Source: Porphyrobacter sp. TH134
Lineage (GTDB): Bacteria > Pseudomonadota > Alphaproteobacteria > Sphingomonadales > Sphingomonadaceae
DNA: 64,000 nucleotides
Assembly (NCBI RefSeq): GCF_002855495.1
Contig: NZ_PKRO01000011.1
Coordinates: forward strand, 18,846 to 82,845
Direction of reading: 5' to 3'
The notes below the pieces were generated by a model, which was not told the origin of the DNA, ran no database searches, and saw only the letters and a program-made list of their open reading frames with translations. The position numbers were made by a program, and so were the translations under genes. Each line of letters begins with the position of its first letter. The first letter of the stretch is position 1. This document shows positions 18,647 to 28,395 of the stretch, one piece after another.

Positions 18647-21040
18647 ATGCTGATGAACCACGCTGACATCGCCCCGGCCCGCTTCTCGGCGGTGCTTGAA
18701 GCCGCTGAAGCAGCCGGCCGCGCCATCCCCCCGGCTTTCCCGCTGGACGCGACTGTGGCGGTGAACCCCTTCCTCGGCCAAACCGGCGAAGACCTTGCCA
18801 CCGCCGCCGCCCGGCTGGCCCGTGTTGCCGGTGTGCGCGTGACCCGCAAGGGTGCAGACTATGTCGCCGCCATCAGAGACGGCCGGATTGGTGCGAGTGA
18901 TCTGGCACAGGCACTGGCCGCCTCGCCCTCACCGCTAAAGCCCGCAAGTGTCACGGCCTTGCGCGAAGTCGCAGAAACGCTGGGCGATGGCCCCGCCCCG
19001 CGCGCTCTGCCGACGGTTGCCGATCTGGCGGCGCAAGCGACCGGGATTGATTGGCCCGCGCTGATCGACAAGTGCATCGGCCTGTGGGCGGCCGGGCATT
19101 TTGATCGCGGCCAGGCGCTGTGGTCGCCTGCTCCGGGCGCTGACGCCTTCACCGCCTGGCGCGGCTGGGCGATGCATGACCTCACGCCGGAAATCGCCGG
19201 GCTTGAAGGCTTTTGCGCCCACGTCGCCTGCGCCCCGGACACGACCGAGCGGGCGATCCTGTCTGCCGCCGAAACGCTTGGGATCAACGACGACGCCGCA
19301 CCGACCGCGCTCCACCGCCTTGCCATGAGCATGGGCGGCTGGGCACAGCATGCGCGCTGGCTGTTGTGGCAGGCCGAACTCGTCGGCGATACGGACCGCA
19401 CTGTCATGGACCTGATAGCGATCCGTCTGATCTGGGACGAGGCGCTGCTGGTGCGCATCCCGCAAATCGCCGAAAGCTGGGCCGGGACCGTCGCGGAACA
19501 CGCCGCGCCGATCAGCCCAAGCGCCGATCAGGTGGCGCTGGCGATCCTTCAGGACGCCGCCGACCGCGGCCACCAGCGCCGCCTCGCCGCCGCGCTGGAG
19601 GGCGCGCAAGACAGCTCAGGCCCGGCGGGCGAACGCCCCTTCCTGCAAGCAGCTTTCTGTATCGACGTGCGTTCCGAAGTGTTCCGCCGCGCGCTGGAAT
19701 CGCTCGACACCGGGATTGAAACGATTGGCTTTGCCGGGTTTTTCGGCCTGCCGCTGGCGCACCACGCTCACGGCTCTGACATTCTCGAAGCGCGGCTGCC
19801 TGTGCTGCTGAACCCGGCGATGCACACCACCAGTGCCGGCGACCCTGCCGCGGATCAGGCCGACCGCATCGCCGCCCGCGGCCACCGTGCGTGGGGGCGG
19901 TTCCGGCAGGCCGCAGTGTCATCTTTTGCCTTTGTCGAGGCGGCAGGGCCGGTTTATGCGGCGAAGCTCATCAAGTCTGCGCTCGGCCTTGGCACAGCAC
20001 CTCAGCCCGAACCCGCCCCCCAAGTCATCGGCGGAATGAGCGCTGAGGCCAAGGCCGATACCGGCGCGGCGGTGCTCAAGGCCATGAGCCTGACGCGCGG
20101 GCACGGCGAGGTCGTGCTGCTACTCGGCCACGGCGGCAACACCACCAACAACCCGCACGAAAGCGCGTATCATTGCGGCGCCTGCGGGGGTTATACGGGC
20201 GAAGTTTCGGCCCGCCTGCTGGCGATCCTGCTGAACGACCCCGAAACCCGCGCCGGGCTGGCATCACGGGGCGTTGACGTGCCGGAGGGCACGCTGTTTG
20301 CGGCCGGCCTGCATGACACCACCACCGATACCATCACGATCTATGACGATGGCCTGCCGGCCGCCCGCGCCGCCGAACTGGCCAGAGTGCGCCAGCTGCT
20401 GGCGCAGGCAGCGGCCATTGCCCGCGCAGAGCGCGCCGTGCGGCTGCCCGGCGCGCGCGCTGCCACCATCGCGCAGCGTGCGCAGAACTGGGCGGAAATT
20501 CGCCCGGAATGGGGCCTCGCCGGGTGTGCCGCCTTCATCGCCGCTCCGCGTAACGCCACCGCGGGCCGCGATCTTGGCGGGCGGGCCTTCCTGCACTCCT
20601 ATGACTGGCAGGCGGACGCAGGCTTCGGCACGCTCGAACTGATCATCACCGCGCCGGTGGTGGTGGCGAGCTGGATCAGCCTGCAATATTACGGTTCGTG
20701 CGTCGCGCCCGAGATGTTCGGGGGCGGCAACAAGCTGATCCACAATGTGGTCGGCGGGATCGGGGTGATCGAGGGCAATGGCGGTAAGCTGCGGGCCGGC
20801 CTGCCCTGGCAGGCAGTGCACGACGGCGAAACTTTCGCCCACGAACCGCTGCGTCTGTCCGTGATGATCGAAGCCCCGCGCGAGGAAATGCTCAAGGTGC
20901 TGGAAAAGCACCCCGGCGTGCGCGCCTTGTTCGACAATGGCTGGCTGCATCTGTTCGCACTGAAAGATGGCAAGGTCGATGCGCGCTACCTTCCGGGCCT
21001 CGCATGGTCCGATCAGCAACCGGAAACGCTGGCTGCCTGA
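18647..21040 (+). CDS. dabA: DabA, carbonic-anhydrase-like subunit (DUF2309/UPF0753)
   Basis: This 797-residue protein is of the DUF2309 family, which acts with DabB as a unidirectional CO2-hydrating bicarbonate accumulator at the inner membrane. The beta-carbonic-anhydrase-like zinc site is intact: Cys338 and Asp340 in FCIDVRSE, His495 in LLLGHGG, and Cys510 in YHCGACGG. The 15-residue spacing of the last two equals that in the characterised Halothiobacillus DabA. GGGNKLIHNVVGG and VHDGETFAHEPLRLSV near the C-terminus are also typical. An ACGGAG site precedes the ATG. A hairpin follows the stop codon. Confidence 0.92.
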   Translation: MLMNHADIAPARFSAVLEAAEAAGRAIPPAFPLDATVAVNPFLGQTGEDLATAAARLARVAGVRVTRKGADYVAAIRDGRIGASDLAQALAASPSPLKPASVTALREVAETLGDGPAPRALPTVADLAAQATGIDWPALIDKCIGLWAAGHFDRGQALWSPAPGADAFTAWRGWAMHDLTPEIAGLEGFCAHVACAPDTTERAILSAAETLGINDDAAPTALHRLAMSMGGWAQHARWLLWQAELVGDTDRTVMDLIAIRLIWDEALLVRIPQIAESWAGTVAEHAAPISPSADQVALAILQDAADRGHQRRLAAALEGAQDSSGPAGERPFLQAAFCIDVRSEVFRRALESLDTGIETIGFAGFFGLPLAHHAHGSDILEARLPVLLNPAMHTTSAGDPAADQADRIAARGHRAWGRFRQAAVSSFAFVEAAGPVYAAKLIKSALGLGTAPQPEPAPQVIGGMSAEAKADTGAAVLKAMSLTRGHGEVVLLLGHGGNTTNNPHESAYHCGACGGYTGEVSARLLAILLNDPETRAGLASRGVDVPEGTLFAAGLHDTTTDTITIYDDGLPAARAAELARVRQLLAQAAAIARAERAVRLPGARAATIAQRAQNWAEIRPEWGLAGCAAFIAAPRNATAGRDLGGRAFLHSYDWQADAGFGTLELIITAPVVVASWISLQYYGSCVAPEMFGGGNKLIHNVVGGIGVIEGNGGKLRAGLPWQAVHDGETFAHEPLRLSVMIEAPREEMLKVLEKHPGVRALFDNGWLHLFALKDGKVDARYLPGLAWSDQQPETLAA

Positions 21041-21056
21041 TCGGCGCAGGCCCGAG

Positions 21057-21086
21057 AAACAGGGAGGCGCCTGCCCAACCCTGTTT
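21057..21086 (+). terminator. Probable terminator after dabA
   Basis: AAACAGGG (21057-21064) pairs with CCCTGTTT (21079-21086), and TGTTTG forms a short T-rich end. It lies 17 bp after the dabA stop and separates the Ci-uptake pair from the export operon. Confidence 0.55.
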
Positions 21087-21268
21087 GTTATAGCGCGGGG
21101 CACACGTGGCAACCGGCGATTGCCTGTCCTTGCGGCTCATGCCACACCGCTGCAAACACGCGCATTCAAGAGGATCAAGCAGCGGTTCGGCGGGGTGCGG
21201 CTTTTGCGGGCATGATGTGGATCTCCCCACGCACGCCTTGGCCATTGCGACGGGTGGAGGAGACGGAG

Positions 21269-22657
21269 ATGCGATCTGCGGCAGTGACGCGAGGCGCGGG
21301 TTGGGCGGCGGTTTTTCTGGCTGCCGGGCTGGCCGCAGGCGTCGCTGCGCAAGAGCCGGACATGGCGCTCAGCTATGCCGAGGCGCAGGCGCGGTTTCTT
21401 GACCGGTCAGACGCGATTGATGCCGCCGATGCTGCCGTGCGGGCGGCCGAAGCGCGGCGCGATGCCACCCGCACACTTGGCCGGCCCGAGGTTGAGGTTG
21501 AGGCGCAGGTGCTCGATTTTCAGAAGACGCTGTTCTTGCCGCTGGGGTCGCTTGAACCGGTGGCCAACGCCTTTGGTATCGCAGACCCGCTGCGCTTTCG
21601 CATTCGCCGCTTTGTCTCACGGCCCATCGTAACAGCCACAGTGCCGATTTATGCCGGCGGACAGATGGCCGCGGCACGGGCCGGCGCAGCCAGCCGCGTA
21701 GCGATCGAGGAAGCCAGCCGCGAGGAGGCATCGGAGCAGGGGCTGGCGCAGCTCGCCCGCACCTATTTCGGGCGGCAATTGGCAGCGCAAGCGCTCACGA
21801 TCAGGCAAGCGGTCGTTGCCGGTATCAGCGATCACGTGGCCGACGCGCGCGCCTTGGAGCGCGAACAGCAGATTGCACCCGCCCAGCGGCTTCAGGCTGA
21901 AGCGCAGCTTGAGCAAGCCCAACGCGAGGCCGAGAAAGCCGCCGCCGATCTCGCTGCAGCGGATATTGCGCTGGAAGGGCTGCTGCGCGCGCCGCTGCCG
22001 ATTGAGCCCACCACCCCGCTTGCCGTCAGTGCGCAGCCGCTGCCGCCGCGCGATACCTTTATCGCCTCGGCCTTTGACCATCATCCCGGCCTCAACCGCC
22101 TTGAAGCCAATGTCAGGCTGGCAGGCGCGGGCGTCACCGCCGAACAGGCGCAGCTGCGGCCTACGGTGTATGGACTGGCGCAGTATAATCTGGACCGGCA
22201 GGACACCTTGGTGACCGATCCCGATTTCATCTTCGGCATCGGGGTCAAATACAAGCTCGCCTCAGGCATGGGCCGCCGAGCCGGCGTCGCCGCAGCACGT
22301 TCGACCGAAGCGCAGGCCGAAGCGGGCGTGCGCGAGGCGCTGGTGCAGATCGAAACGGGGGTGAAGATCGCTCATGCGCAGGCGCTCTCGACCCGCAAGC
22401 GGCATGACCTGTACGGCCAGACCATTGCGGCCGCCGATGAAGCGCGGCGGGTCGCACGCCTTTCCTTCCGCGAACTCCAGGGTACCAGCCGCGATGTCAC
22501 CGACGCGGAACTCGCCGCCGGGCGTGTGCGGGTCGAACAAGCGCAGGCCGCCTACGAATATTTGGAGGCGCTGATATCACTGCTAGAAATCAGTGGGCAG
22601 ATGGATCGCCTGCCAGAATTCCTTTCATCTTCAAACCAAGGCACGGGTAGCCAATGA
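21269..22657 (+). CDS. TolC-family outer membrane efflux protein
   Basis: This encodes 462 residues from the ATG at 21269, which has GGAGG and GACGGAG before it. A signal peptide ends near VAAQE. Two repeated TolC/OEP halves rich in Ala, Glu and Gln follow, each with the long coiled-coil helices that form the periplasmic tunnel (e.g. residues 40-75 and 190-240), and LARTYFGRQLAAQALTIRQ. It should form the outer-membrane channel for the HlyD-type adaptor encoded next, with which it overlaps by 4 bp. Residues before 21269 in the open frame are not family-like. Confidence 0.88.
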   Translation: MRSAAVTRGAGWAAVFLAAGLAAGVAAQEPDMALSYAEAQARFLDRSDAIDAADAAVRAAEARRDATRTLGRPEVEVEAQVLDFQKTLFLPLGSLEPVANAFGIADPLRFRIRRFVSRPIVTATVPIYAGGQMAAARAGAASRVAIEEASREEASEQGLAQLARTYFGRQLAAQALTIRQAVVAGISDHVADARALEREQQIAPAQRLQAEAQLEQAQREAEKAAADLAAADIALEGLLRAPLPIEPTTPLAVSAQPLPPRDTFIASAFDHHPGLNRLEANVRLAGAGVTAEQAQLRPTVYGLAQYNLDRQDTLVTDPDFIFGIGVKYKLASGMGRRAGVAAARSTEAQAEAGVREALVQIETGVKIAHAQALSTRKRHDLYGQTIAAADEARRVARLSFRELQGTSRDVTDAELAAGRVRVEQAQAAYEYLEALISLLEISGQMDRLPEFLSSSNQGTGSQ

Positions 22658-23670
22658 CCACAAGCGAAGCAGATTTGGCACAGTCTGGTAGCATGCAGCG
22701 CAAACTGTCAGCCACCGTGCTGGTGGTGCTGACCGTGGCGGTGGTGGGCCTGGGCCTGTGGCTGGCTTGGAGCCCGCAGGCCGGACAAGTCCAGGGCATT
22801 GTCGATGCACGCGAATACCGGGTTGCCAGCAAGGTGACCGGGCGGCTGGCGCAGGTGCTGGTCGCCGAGGGCGACACGGTCAAAGCCGGGCAGCTTCTCG
22901 CCCGCATCGATAGCCCTGAGGTCTCCGCCAAAGAGGCGCAGGCCAATGCCGCCGTCGATGCCGCGCAATCGCAGGCCGACAAGGCGGAAACCGGCGCGCG
23001 GCGGACCGACATTTCGGCCGCAGAGGCGCAGTGGCGGCGGGCGTCAGCCGCGTCCGATCTGGCCCGGGTCACGTTCGAGCGGGTCAACCGGCTCGCCAAT
23101 GAAGGCGTGGTTGCGGGGCAAAAGCGTGATGAGGCGCGCACGAACATGATCGCCGCCCAGCAGGCGGAACGCGCGGCCCGGTCGCAATATGATGCGGCAC
23201 TGTCCGGCGTGCGGGTCGAGGATCGCCGTGCCGCTGCCGCTCAGGCTGCGCAAGCACGCGGCGCTGCTGCCGAAGTCGCCGCAGCCCGGTCCGAAACCCA
23301 GATTATCGCCCCTGCCAAGGGCGAGGTCGGTCGGCGGCTCGCCCAGCCAGGCGAAATCGTCAGCGCCGGCTATCCGGTCATGCTGCTGACCGAGGTGCAG
23401 GCGCCGTGGGTGACAGTGACCTTGCGCGAAGACCAGCTGCAAGGCGTAAAGGTCGGCAGCCAGCTTACCGGAAACATTCCTGCACTCGGTGTGCAAAGCG
23501 CGACCTTCAAGGTCAGCTTCATTGCGCCGGCAGGCGATTACGCCACCTGGCGCGCCACCCGGCAATCGGAGGGCTTTGATGTCAAAGGCTTTGAAGTGCG
23601 GCTGGTGCCGGTAAAGCCGATTGCGGGCCTGCGACCGGGAATGTCGGTGCTGTTCGCTTGGCCGCAATGA
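22654..23670 (+). CDS. HlyD-family membrane fusion protein
   Basis: This 338-residue periplasmic adaptor has an N-terminal membrane anchor (about residues 20-42). A lipoyl-like segment follows (REYRVASKVTGRLAQVLVAEGDTVKAGQLLARIDSPE). Then comes an Ala/Gln-rich alpha-hairpin and the second lipoyl/barrel half (IIAPAKGEVGRRLAQPGEIVSAGYPVMLL). It links the ABC-2 permeases to the TolC-like channel. It overlaps both neighbours by 4 bp. The closest familiar arrangement is the YbhG/YhiI type of adaptor that works with two ABC-2 permeases. Confidence 0.9.
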   Translation: MTTSEADLAQSGSMQRKLSATVLVVLTVAVVGLGLWLAWSPQAGQVQGIVDAREYRVASKVTGRLAQVLVAEGDTVKAGQLLARIDSPEVSAKEAQANAAVDAAQSQADKAETGARRTDISAAEAQWRRASAASDLARVTFERVNRLANEGVVAGQKRDEARTNMIAAQQAERAARSQYDAALSGVRVEDRRAAAAQAAQARGAAAEVAAARSETQIIAPAKGEVGRRLAQPGEIVSAGYPVMLLTEVQAPWVTVTLREDQLQGVKVGSQLTGNIPALGVQSATFKVSFIAPAGDYATWRATRQSEGFDVKGFEVRLVPVKPIAGLRPGMSVLFAWPQ

Positions 23671-24818
23671 CCGAGCGGACCGGGTTTCGGGCAAGCTTTG
23701 CGCGCGAATGCCGGTTTATTGCGCGCAGCCCATGGGATCTGGCTGTGGTGACGTGGATCCCGTTGCTGCTGTGCGGCATGATTGCATGGCAATTATCGGG
23801 CGGGGTCATCCGCGAATTGCCCGTGTTGCTGGTAGCGCAGGATGAGAGCGCGATCAGCCGCGATCTGGCGATCAGGATTGAAGCCGCCCCCGGCCTGAGG
23901 CTTGCAGGCACCGTGCCCGATCTTGCCTCCGCCCAGCAACTGATCCGTTCGCACCGGGCGCACGCGGCGCTGCTGGTGCCCCGCGAGACCGCCGAGCGCA
24001 CGTTGCAAGGACAGGCCCCGGTTACCCTCTATTTCAACGCCAGTTACCCCGCTGCCGCCGCGGCAATACAGCGCGAGTTTGGCGCTGTGATTGATGCAGC
24101 CAACGCGCGGCAGGCAACCGATCGGATTGCGCCAGTCCTCCCGCAAGGCAGTGTCCGCCCTGCACCGGTGCGCGCGGTTATAGCAATCGCCTGGAATGCA
24201 CCTGCCAGCCAGGAATTTCAGCTCGTCAGCCTGCTGCATCCCGCGCTGCTGCATCTGATTTTCATGCTGGCGGTCGTTTCGGCCTTCGGGCGCGAATTGC
24301 GCGACGGTTCGATTGGCCCTTGGGCGCCCAATCTCGCCGGGCTGGCAGGCAAGGCTGCGCCCTATCTCGCCGTGTTCACAGGCTGGGCCATGCTTGCGAT
24401 CTTCTGGCTTGCCGGCGTGCGCGGTTGGCATTTTGCCGGTTCACCGCTCGTGCTGCTGACCGGCTATGCGATGATGTATCTGGCCTATCTCGGGGTCACG
24501 TTGCTGATGGTGGGCGGCACGCGAACGCTCAGCCAGTCGCTGTCGATGACCGGACTTTATGCAGGGGCTTCCTTCGCCTTTGCCGGGGCAATCTTCCCGC
24601 TGGAGCAGGCCAGCGCATTTGCGAGGATCTGGGGCAATGCCCTACCCTACACCCATTTCGCGCGGTTGCTGGCGCGCACGTGGGTAGCCCCGGGGAGCGG
24701 CACCGCGCTGGCAGGGCCGATATTGGCGATGCTGGCGATTGCGCTGGTAACGGCTATTCCTGGCACATTGCTCTATCTGCGGGCCGCGCGCGATCCCGGC
24801 AGTTGGGGACGGCGCTGA
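23667..24818 (+). CDS. ABC-2 type transporter permease (first of two)
   Basis: This permease has 383 residues from the ATG at 23667. Its architecture is that of ABC-2 permeases of the YhhJ/YbhS kind: one N-terminal membrane helix (WDLAVVTWIPLLLCGMIAW), a large periplasmic domain (about residues 45-190) with LPVLLVAQDESAISRDLAIRIEA, then five or six C-terminal helices. The residue pattern ISRDLAIRIEAAPGLRL is conserved in this family. It overlaps the HlyD gene by 4 bp and the next permease by 1 bp. The two permeases probably form a heterodimer. No ATP-binding protein is encoded nearby. Confidence 0.87.
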   Translation: MTERTGFRASFARECRFIARSPWDLAVVTWIPLLLCGMIAWQLSGGVIRELPVLLVAQDESAISRDLAIRIEAAPGLRLAGTVPDLASAQQLIRSHRAHAALLVPRETAERTLQGQAPVTLYFNASYPAAAAAIQREFGAVIDAANARQATDRIAPVLPQGSVRPAPVRAVIAIAWNAPASQEFQLVSLLHPALLHLIFMLAVVSAFGRELRDGSIGPWAPNLAGLAGKAAPYLAVFTGWAMLAIFWLAGVRGWHFAGSPLVLLTGYAMMYLAYLGVTLLMVGGTRTLSQSLSMTGLYAGASFAFAGAIFPLEQASAFARIWGNALPYTHFARLLARTWVAPGSGTALAGPILAMLAIALVTAIPGTLLYLRAARDPGSWGRR

Positions 24819-25936
24819 TGTGGGCTGCGTTCCAGGCTCTGTTTGCAGCGATCAGAGCAGACCGGGCGGCGGCCTTGTTGTTGCTGATGTCGCCGGTGAT
24901 TTACGCCGGTTTCTACCCCAGCGCCTACACCGATGAGGTTGTCAGCCGGGCGCCGGTCGTTGTGGTCGATCACGATCGCACCGCTGCCAGCCGCAACCTC
25001 ATCATCAAGGTCAGCGGTGCCCAGCAAGCCGAGATTGTCGCGTACCTGCCCGCCGCAGCCGAGGCCGAAAACTGGATGGCCGATGGCCGGGCGGTGGCAG
25101 CGCTGATCATTCCCCGCGGATTTGGCGAAGAAATTGCGCGCGGCACCGCCGGAACAGTGCTGCTGACCGGGCATGGGGGCTATCTCCTGCGCGCATCCAG
25201 CGCTCTTGGCGGGATCGGTGTAGCGCTCGGCCAGACAGGCCGGGACGCGGCGCGAGAACAGGCGCGTGCGGCCGGCCCGCCAGCGCCGCCTGCTTTGATG
25301 CTGATACCACGGCCGCTGTTCAACACCCGGGAAGGATATGGCGCGGCAGTGTTTCCGGGCGTCGCCTTTGTGATCATTCACCAAAGCCTGCTGCTGGGTC
25401 TGGCGCTGCTGGCCGGGACAGCCCGCGAGCAGATGGGGCGAGGCCTGCGGCTAACCGGAGCGCAATTGGCAGGCATTGCGCTCGCCGCGGGTGTCATCGG
25501 AATGCTTGAAGTGGGCTGGTTCGTCGGCATGGTGTTTTGGTGGCATGATTACCCCCGTGCCGCAGCGCCGCTGCTTGACGTTGTTATGGGAGCGATATTG
25601 TTTGTGGCTGCCACCGTGGCCGCAGCGCTGGCCTTGGCGAGCCTTTTCAAGACGCGCGAACGCCCGCTCCAACTGCTGCTGGCGGTTTCACTGCCGCTGT
25701 TCTTCTTGGCCGGCCTGTCGTGGCCAGCCGAAGCAACGCCGACCTTGTTGGTTATCGCTGCGCGTTTGTTTCCCACATCATCGGGGTTGGAAATGATGGT
25801 GGGCCTCAATCAGATGGGCGGTTCGCTGAAAGATTACTGGCCTGCCGCGCTCAACCTTGGCTTGCTTACGCTGCTGTTTGGGACCGTTGCCACCTGGCGA
25901 TGGGTGTCTGGCAAGGACGTGCCCCCGGCGAGCTGA
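24818..25936 (+). CDS. ABC-2 type transporter permease (second of two)
   Basis: This encodes 372 residues, starting at the ATG in TGATG at 24818 that overlaps the previous stop. It has the same layout as its neighbour: an N-terminal helix (AALLLLMSPVIYAGFYPSAY), a periplasmic domain containing VVVVDHDRTAASRNLIIKVSGAQ, and C-terminal helices ending near LLFGTVATWRWV. The NTREGYGAAVFPGVAFVIIHQSLLLG segment just before the second helix is a conserved feature of these permeases. The open frame extends upstream but lies inside the previous gene. It is the last gene of the export operon. Confidence 0.87.
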   Translation: MWAAFQALFAAIRADRAAALLLLMSPVIYAGFYPSAYTDEVVSRAPVVVVDHDRTAASRNLIIKVSGAQQAEIVAYLPAAAEAENWMADGRAVAALIIPRGFGEEIARGTAGTVLLTGHGGYLLRASSALGGIGVALGQTGRDAAREQARAAGPPAPPALMLIPRPLFNTREGYGAAVFPGVAFVIIHQSLLLGLALLAGTAREQMGRGLRLTGAQLAGIALAAGVIGMLEVGWFVGMVFWWHDYPRAAAPLLDVVMGAILFVAATVAAALALASLFKTRERPLQLLLAVSLPLFFLAGLSWPAEATPTLLVIAARLFPTSSGLEMMVGLNQMGGSLKDYWPAALNLGLLTLLFGTVATWRWVSGKDVPPAS

Positions 25937-25995
25937 TTGGCCCGCACCGCGTTAACCGTTCGGGACGGTCGGCCCGTGGGCCATGTGAGCCAATC

Positions 25996-26664
25996 TCACA
26001 AACGCTCGCCCCTGCTGTCCAGCAGATCCATCTTGTAGGAGCAGCCGAACAGGGTTTTGCCCGGATGGCTGCTGACATTGGAAAGGTTCCGCGAGATTAC
26101 CGTGCGCTGGCGCCAATTGTCCTCCCCGAACGGCGGCCCGATTTCGTCCACCAGAACAGTCTGACCCAGAAATTTTCGCAGCACCGGTGCGGGCTTGTTG
26201 TGAGATTCCTGCGGGCTGGTGCCATCTGCTGATTGTTCGCCCGTCGCGGCCTGCATCTCGCGGACGAGCGCTGCGATCAACGGGTCGGTGCCGATCTGAT
26301 TTTCAACCCCGACCTGCCCCGCAATGGCGTTAGGGTCTTCAAGATCAAGCACGGCCATGATCCCCGTGGAAGTGAAGGCAATGTGATCGGTCGTCCAATT
26401 GTCTGTGACGAAAATCTCGCTGGGTAGTCTGAATTCGAGCAGAAATGGGTTATCGCTGTCGATCTTCTTCCAGCCCCGCTGCCTGGAGATCTCGTCGTTC
26501 GTGCCAATCGACAGAGCGAAGCTGTTGTAGGTTGGCGCATCGAGGTAGCAGTTGATCGCATCGGAAACATCGACCGTCGCTGGATCAAAACTTTCTTCTC
26601 CAATGCCGCCCTCAGACGCTGCAACCACCAGAACTGCGGCGAGCAACAAAGGCATCATGCTCAT
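25996..26664 (-). CDS. Exported protein of unknown function
   Basis: This encodes 222 residues from the ATG at 26664, which has GGGGGGAG seven bases before it. The N-terminus MSMMPLLLAAVLVVAASEGG is a plausible signal peptide with a small-residue cleavage site. The mature part is acidic and soluble and contains two isolated cysteines (in INCYLD and FGCSY) that could form a disulfide. I do not recognise the family. It is convergent with the export operon and is separated from the symporter gene by about 160 bp with no visible features, so it is probably transcribed alone. Confidence 0.6.
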   Translation of the reverse strand: MSMMPLLLAAVLVVAASEGGIGEESFDPATVDVSDAINCYLDAPTYNSFALSIGTNDEISRQRGWKKIDSDNPFLLEFRLPSEIFVTDNWTTDHIAFTSTGIMAVLDLEDPNAIAGQVGVENQIGTDPLIAALVREMQAATGEQSADGTSPQESHNKPAPVLRKFLGQTVLVDEIGPPFGEDNWRQRTVISRNLSNVSSHPGKTLFGCSYKMDLLDSRGERL

Positions 26665-26825
26665 GTCGTCTCCCCCCAACACCATCTTCGGCTGGTTCGA
26701 AAAACCATCGGTTCAACACAATCGGATGATCTGAACAGCGGATCGGCCTGCACCCGCTCGCCCTCCGATGGTTACCCATAGGCCTGCGCCTTTGCCCACT
26801 CAATATCAGCAGGACGGTTATCACT

Positions 26826-28349
26826 TCAGCGCGCGTGAACCGTGCCCCGCCGCCCCTTTGCCCCCGGCCCAATGTAACGGGCCTGATTGCCGAACAGCAG
26901 CCGATTTGCGCCCAGTCCCACCATCACCGAACTGACGAGTACGATCAGCATCACGTCGATATAGTGCAGCCCGCCCAGCCCGATGTGCTGGTAGAAGGTT
27001 TCGCCAGGGTAGAACACGCCGGGCACGTACAGCACAAAGCTGTGCAGCGCATAGACGCTCACACCATAGAGCAGACCGATAACCGCTGCGCGCGCATCGA
27101 CATTTGCGAACAGCAACCCGGTGATGAAGGCGGATAGCACCGGCATCGACGACAGGCCATTGAGTTCCTGCAACAGATTGATGATGCTGCTGGCGTTCTC
27201 GAACGCCTGAATCATGATGATCGACGAAACGGTGAATGCCGCCGATGCCAATGCCGACAACTTCCAGAAATTGTCGATTTTGCGCACGAACTTGTCATGG
27301 AAATCCAGCGCATAGAGCGCGACTGAACTGTTGAGAATTGCGCTGGTGTGCGCAATCACCGCAGCCGCCATCAGGGCTGCAAACATGCCTGACATCCAGC
27401 CCGGCAAGACATGGGCAACCACGCGCCCGTAGGTGGCATCGCCCATGGGGCCGAACAGCTTGTAGCCGACCACGCCCGGGATCACCACGATCGCAGGGAT
27501 CACAGCCACGCGCAGCACGGCGGCCGCCATCACGCCCTTCTGCGCCTCGCGCACGGTGGGCGCGGTCATCGCCTTTTGCGTAATGTTCTGATTGGTCGAC
27601 CAGTAAAAGATCTGGATGAACAGCATGCCGGTGAACAGCGTGTGGAACGGAATGGGCGACTGCGCCGACCCGATCATGGAGACACGCTCGGGCGGAACGC
27701 CGCTGACCAGGTCGAAATCGACCGCGTACAGCGCGAGCACGACGACCAGCAACGCAATCGCCAGCACGCCGATGCCGGAAAAGGTGTCCATCACCGCCAC
27801 CGCCTTCAGCCCGCCGGTAATGGCATAGATCGCAGCGATCACCGCCATCGGCACGGCGAACCACAGCAGCGGCCAGTCCACCCCGAACATCGATTTCAGA
27901 AACAGGCTGCCTGAATAGAGCGCCGCGGGCAGATAGATCAGGATATTCCCGAGCAGGAAGATCGCGGAAATCACCGTCCGAACGCTGCCACCCTGGTAAC
28001 GCCGCTCAAGCAGTTCGGTGACCGTGGTGCACTTTTCGCGGTAGTAGATGGGCACGAACACAAAGGCGAGGATCATCAGCCCGACAAAGCCCGCCAGTTC
28101 CCACCACGCAAGCAGCAGCATCTGGTTGCCGTTCATCCCGACGAGCTGTTCGGTCGACAGGTTTGTTAGCGTGATCGAGCCGGCAACATAGATCCACGTC
28201 AGCGACCCGTTAGCGAGAAACACTTCCCTGCCAGAGCCGGAATGGGGCGCGGCCGGTCCGCGCACCTTCAGCCATGTTGCAACCGCGATCAGCACCGTAA
28301 TGCCGATAAAGACGGCAATCTGGCTTGAACCGATGATCTGCTGAGACAT
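26826..28349 (-). CDS. Sodium:solute symporter (SSS/SGLT family), probably for galactose
   Basis: This is a 507-residue protein from the ATG at 28349 with about 13-14 membrane segments. The SSS core is clear: LTNLSTEQLVGMNGNQM in helix 1, CTTVTELLERRYQGGSVRT, AIYAITGGLKAVAVMDTFSG and WSTNQNITQKAMTA. These resemble sugar symporters of the SGLT type. It is the last gene of the minus-strand dehydratase-lactonase-aldolase run, 46 bp after dgoA, so uptake of galactose or galactonate is the likely role (inference from context). Upstream residues in the open frame are not membrane-like and were excluded. Confidence 0.88.
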   Translation of the reverse strand: MSQQIIGSSQIAVFIGITVLIAVATWLKVRGPAAPHSGSGREVFLANGSLTWIYVAGSITLTNLSTEQLVGMNGNQMLLLAWWELAGFVGLMILAFVFVPIYYREKCTTVTELLERRYQGGSVRTVISAIFLLGNILIYLPAALYSGSLFLKSMFGVDWPLLWFAVPMAVIAAIYAITGGLKAVAVMDTFSGIGVLAIALLVVVLALYAVDFDLVSGVPPERVSMIGSAQSPIPFHTLFTGMLFIQIFYWSTNQNITQKAMTAPTVREAQKGVMAAAVLRVAVIPAIVVIPGVVGYKLFGPMGDATYGRVVAHVLPGWMSGMFAALMAAAVIAHTSAILNSSVALYALDFHDKFVRKIDNFWKLSALASAAFTVSSIIMIQAFENASSIINLLQELNGLSSMPVLSAFITGLLFANVDARAAVIGLLYGVSVYALHSFVLYVPGVFYPGETFYQHIGLGGLHYIDVMLIVLVSSVMVGLGANRLLFGNQARYIGPGAKGRRGTVHAR

Positions 28350-28395
28350 GCGCTGTGGTCCTATCGAATGCGTACTGGGGCGGACTGGCGCAGGC

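Noticed and set aside
16796..18781. A 661-codon frame on the minus strand opposite dabB
   Set aside because: Low-complexity Gln/Arg/Gly translation with no motif; the plus-strand NuoL-like protein is unmistakable.
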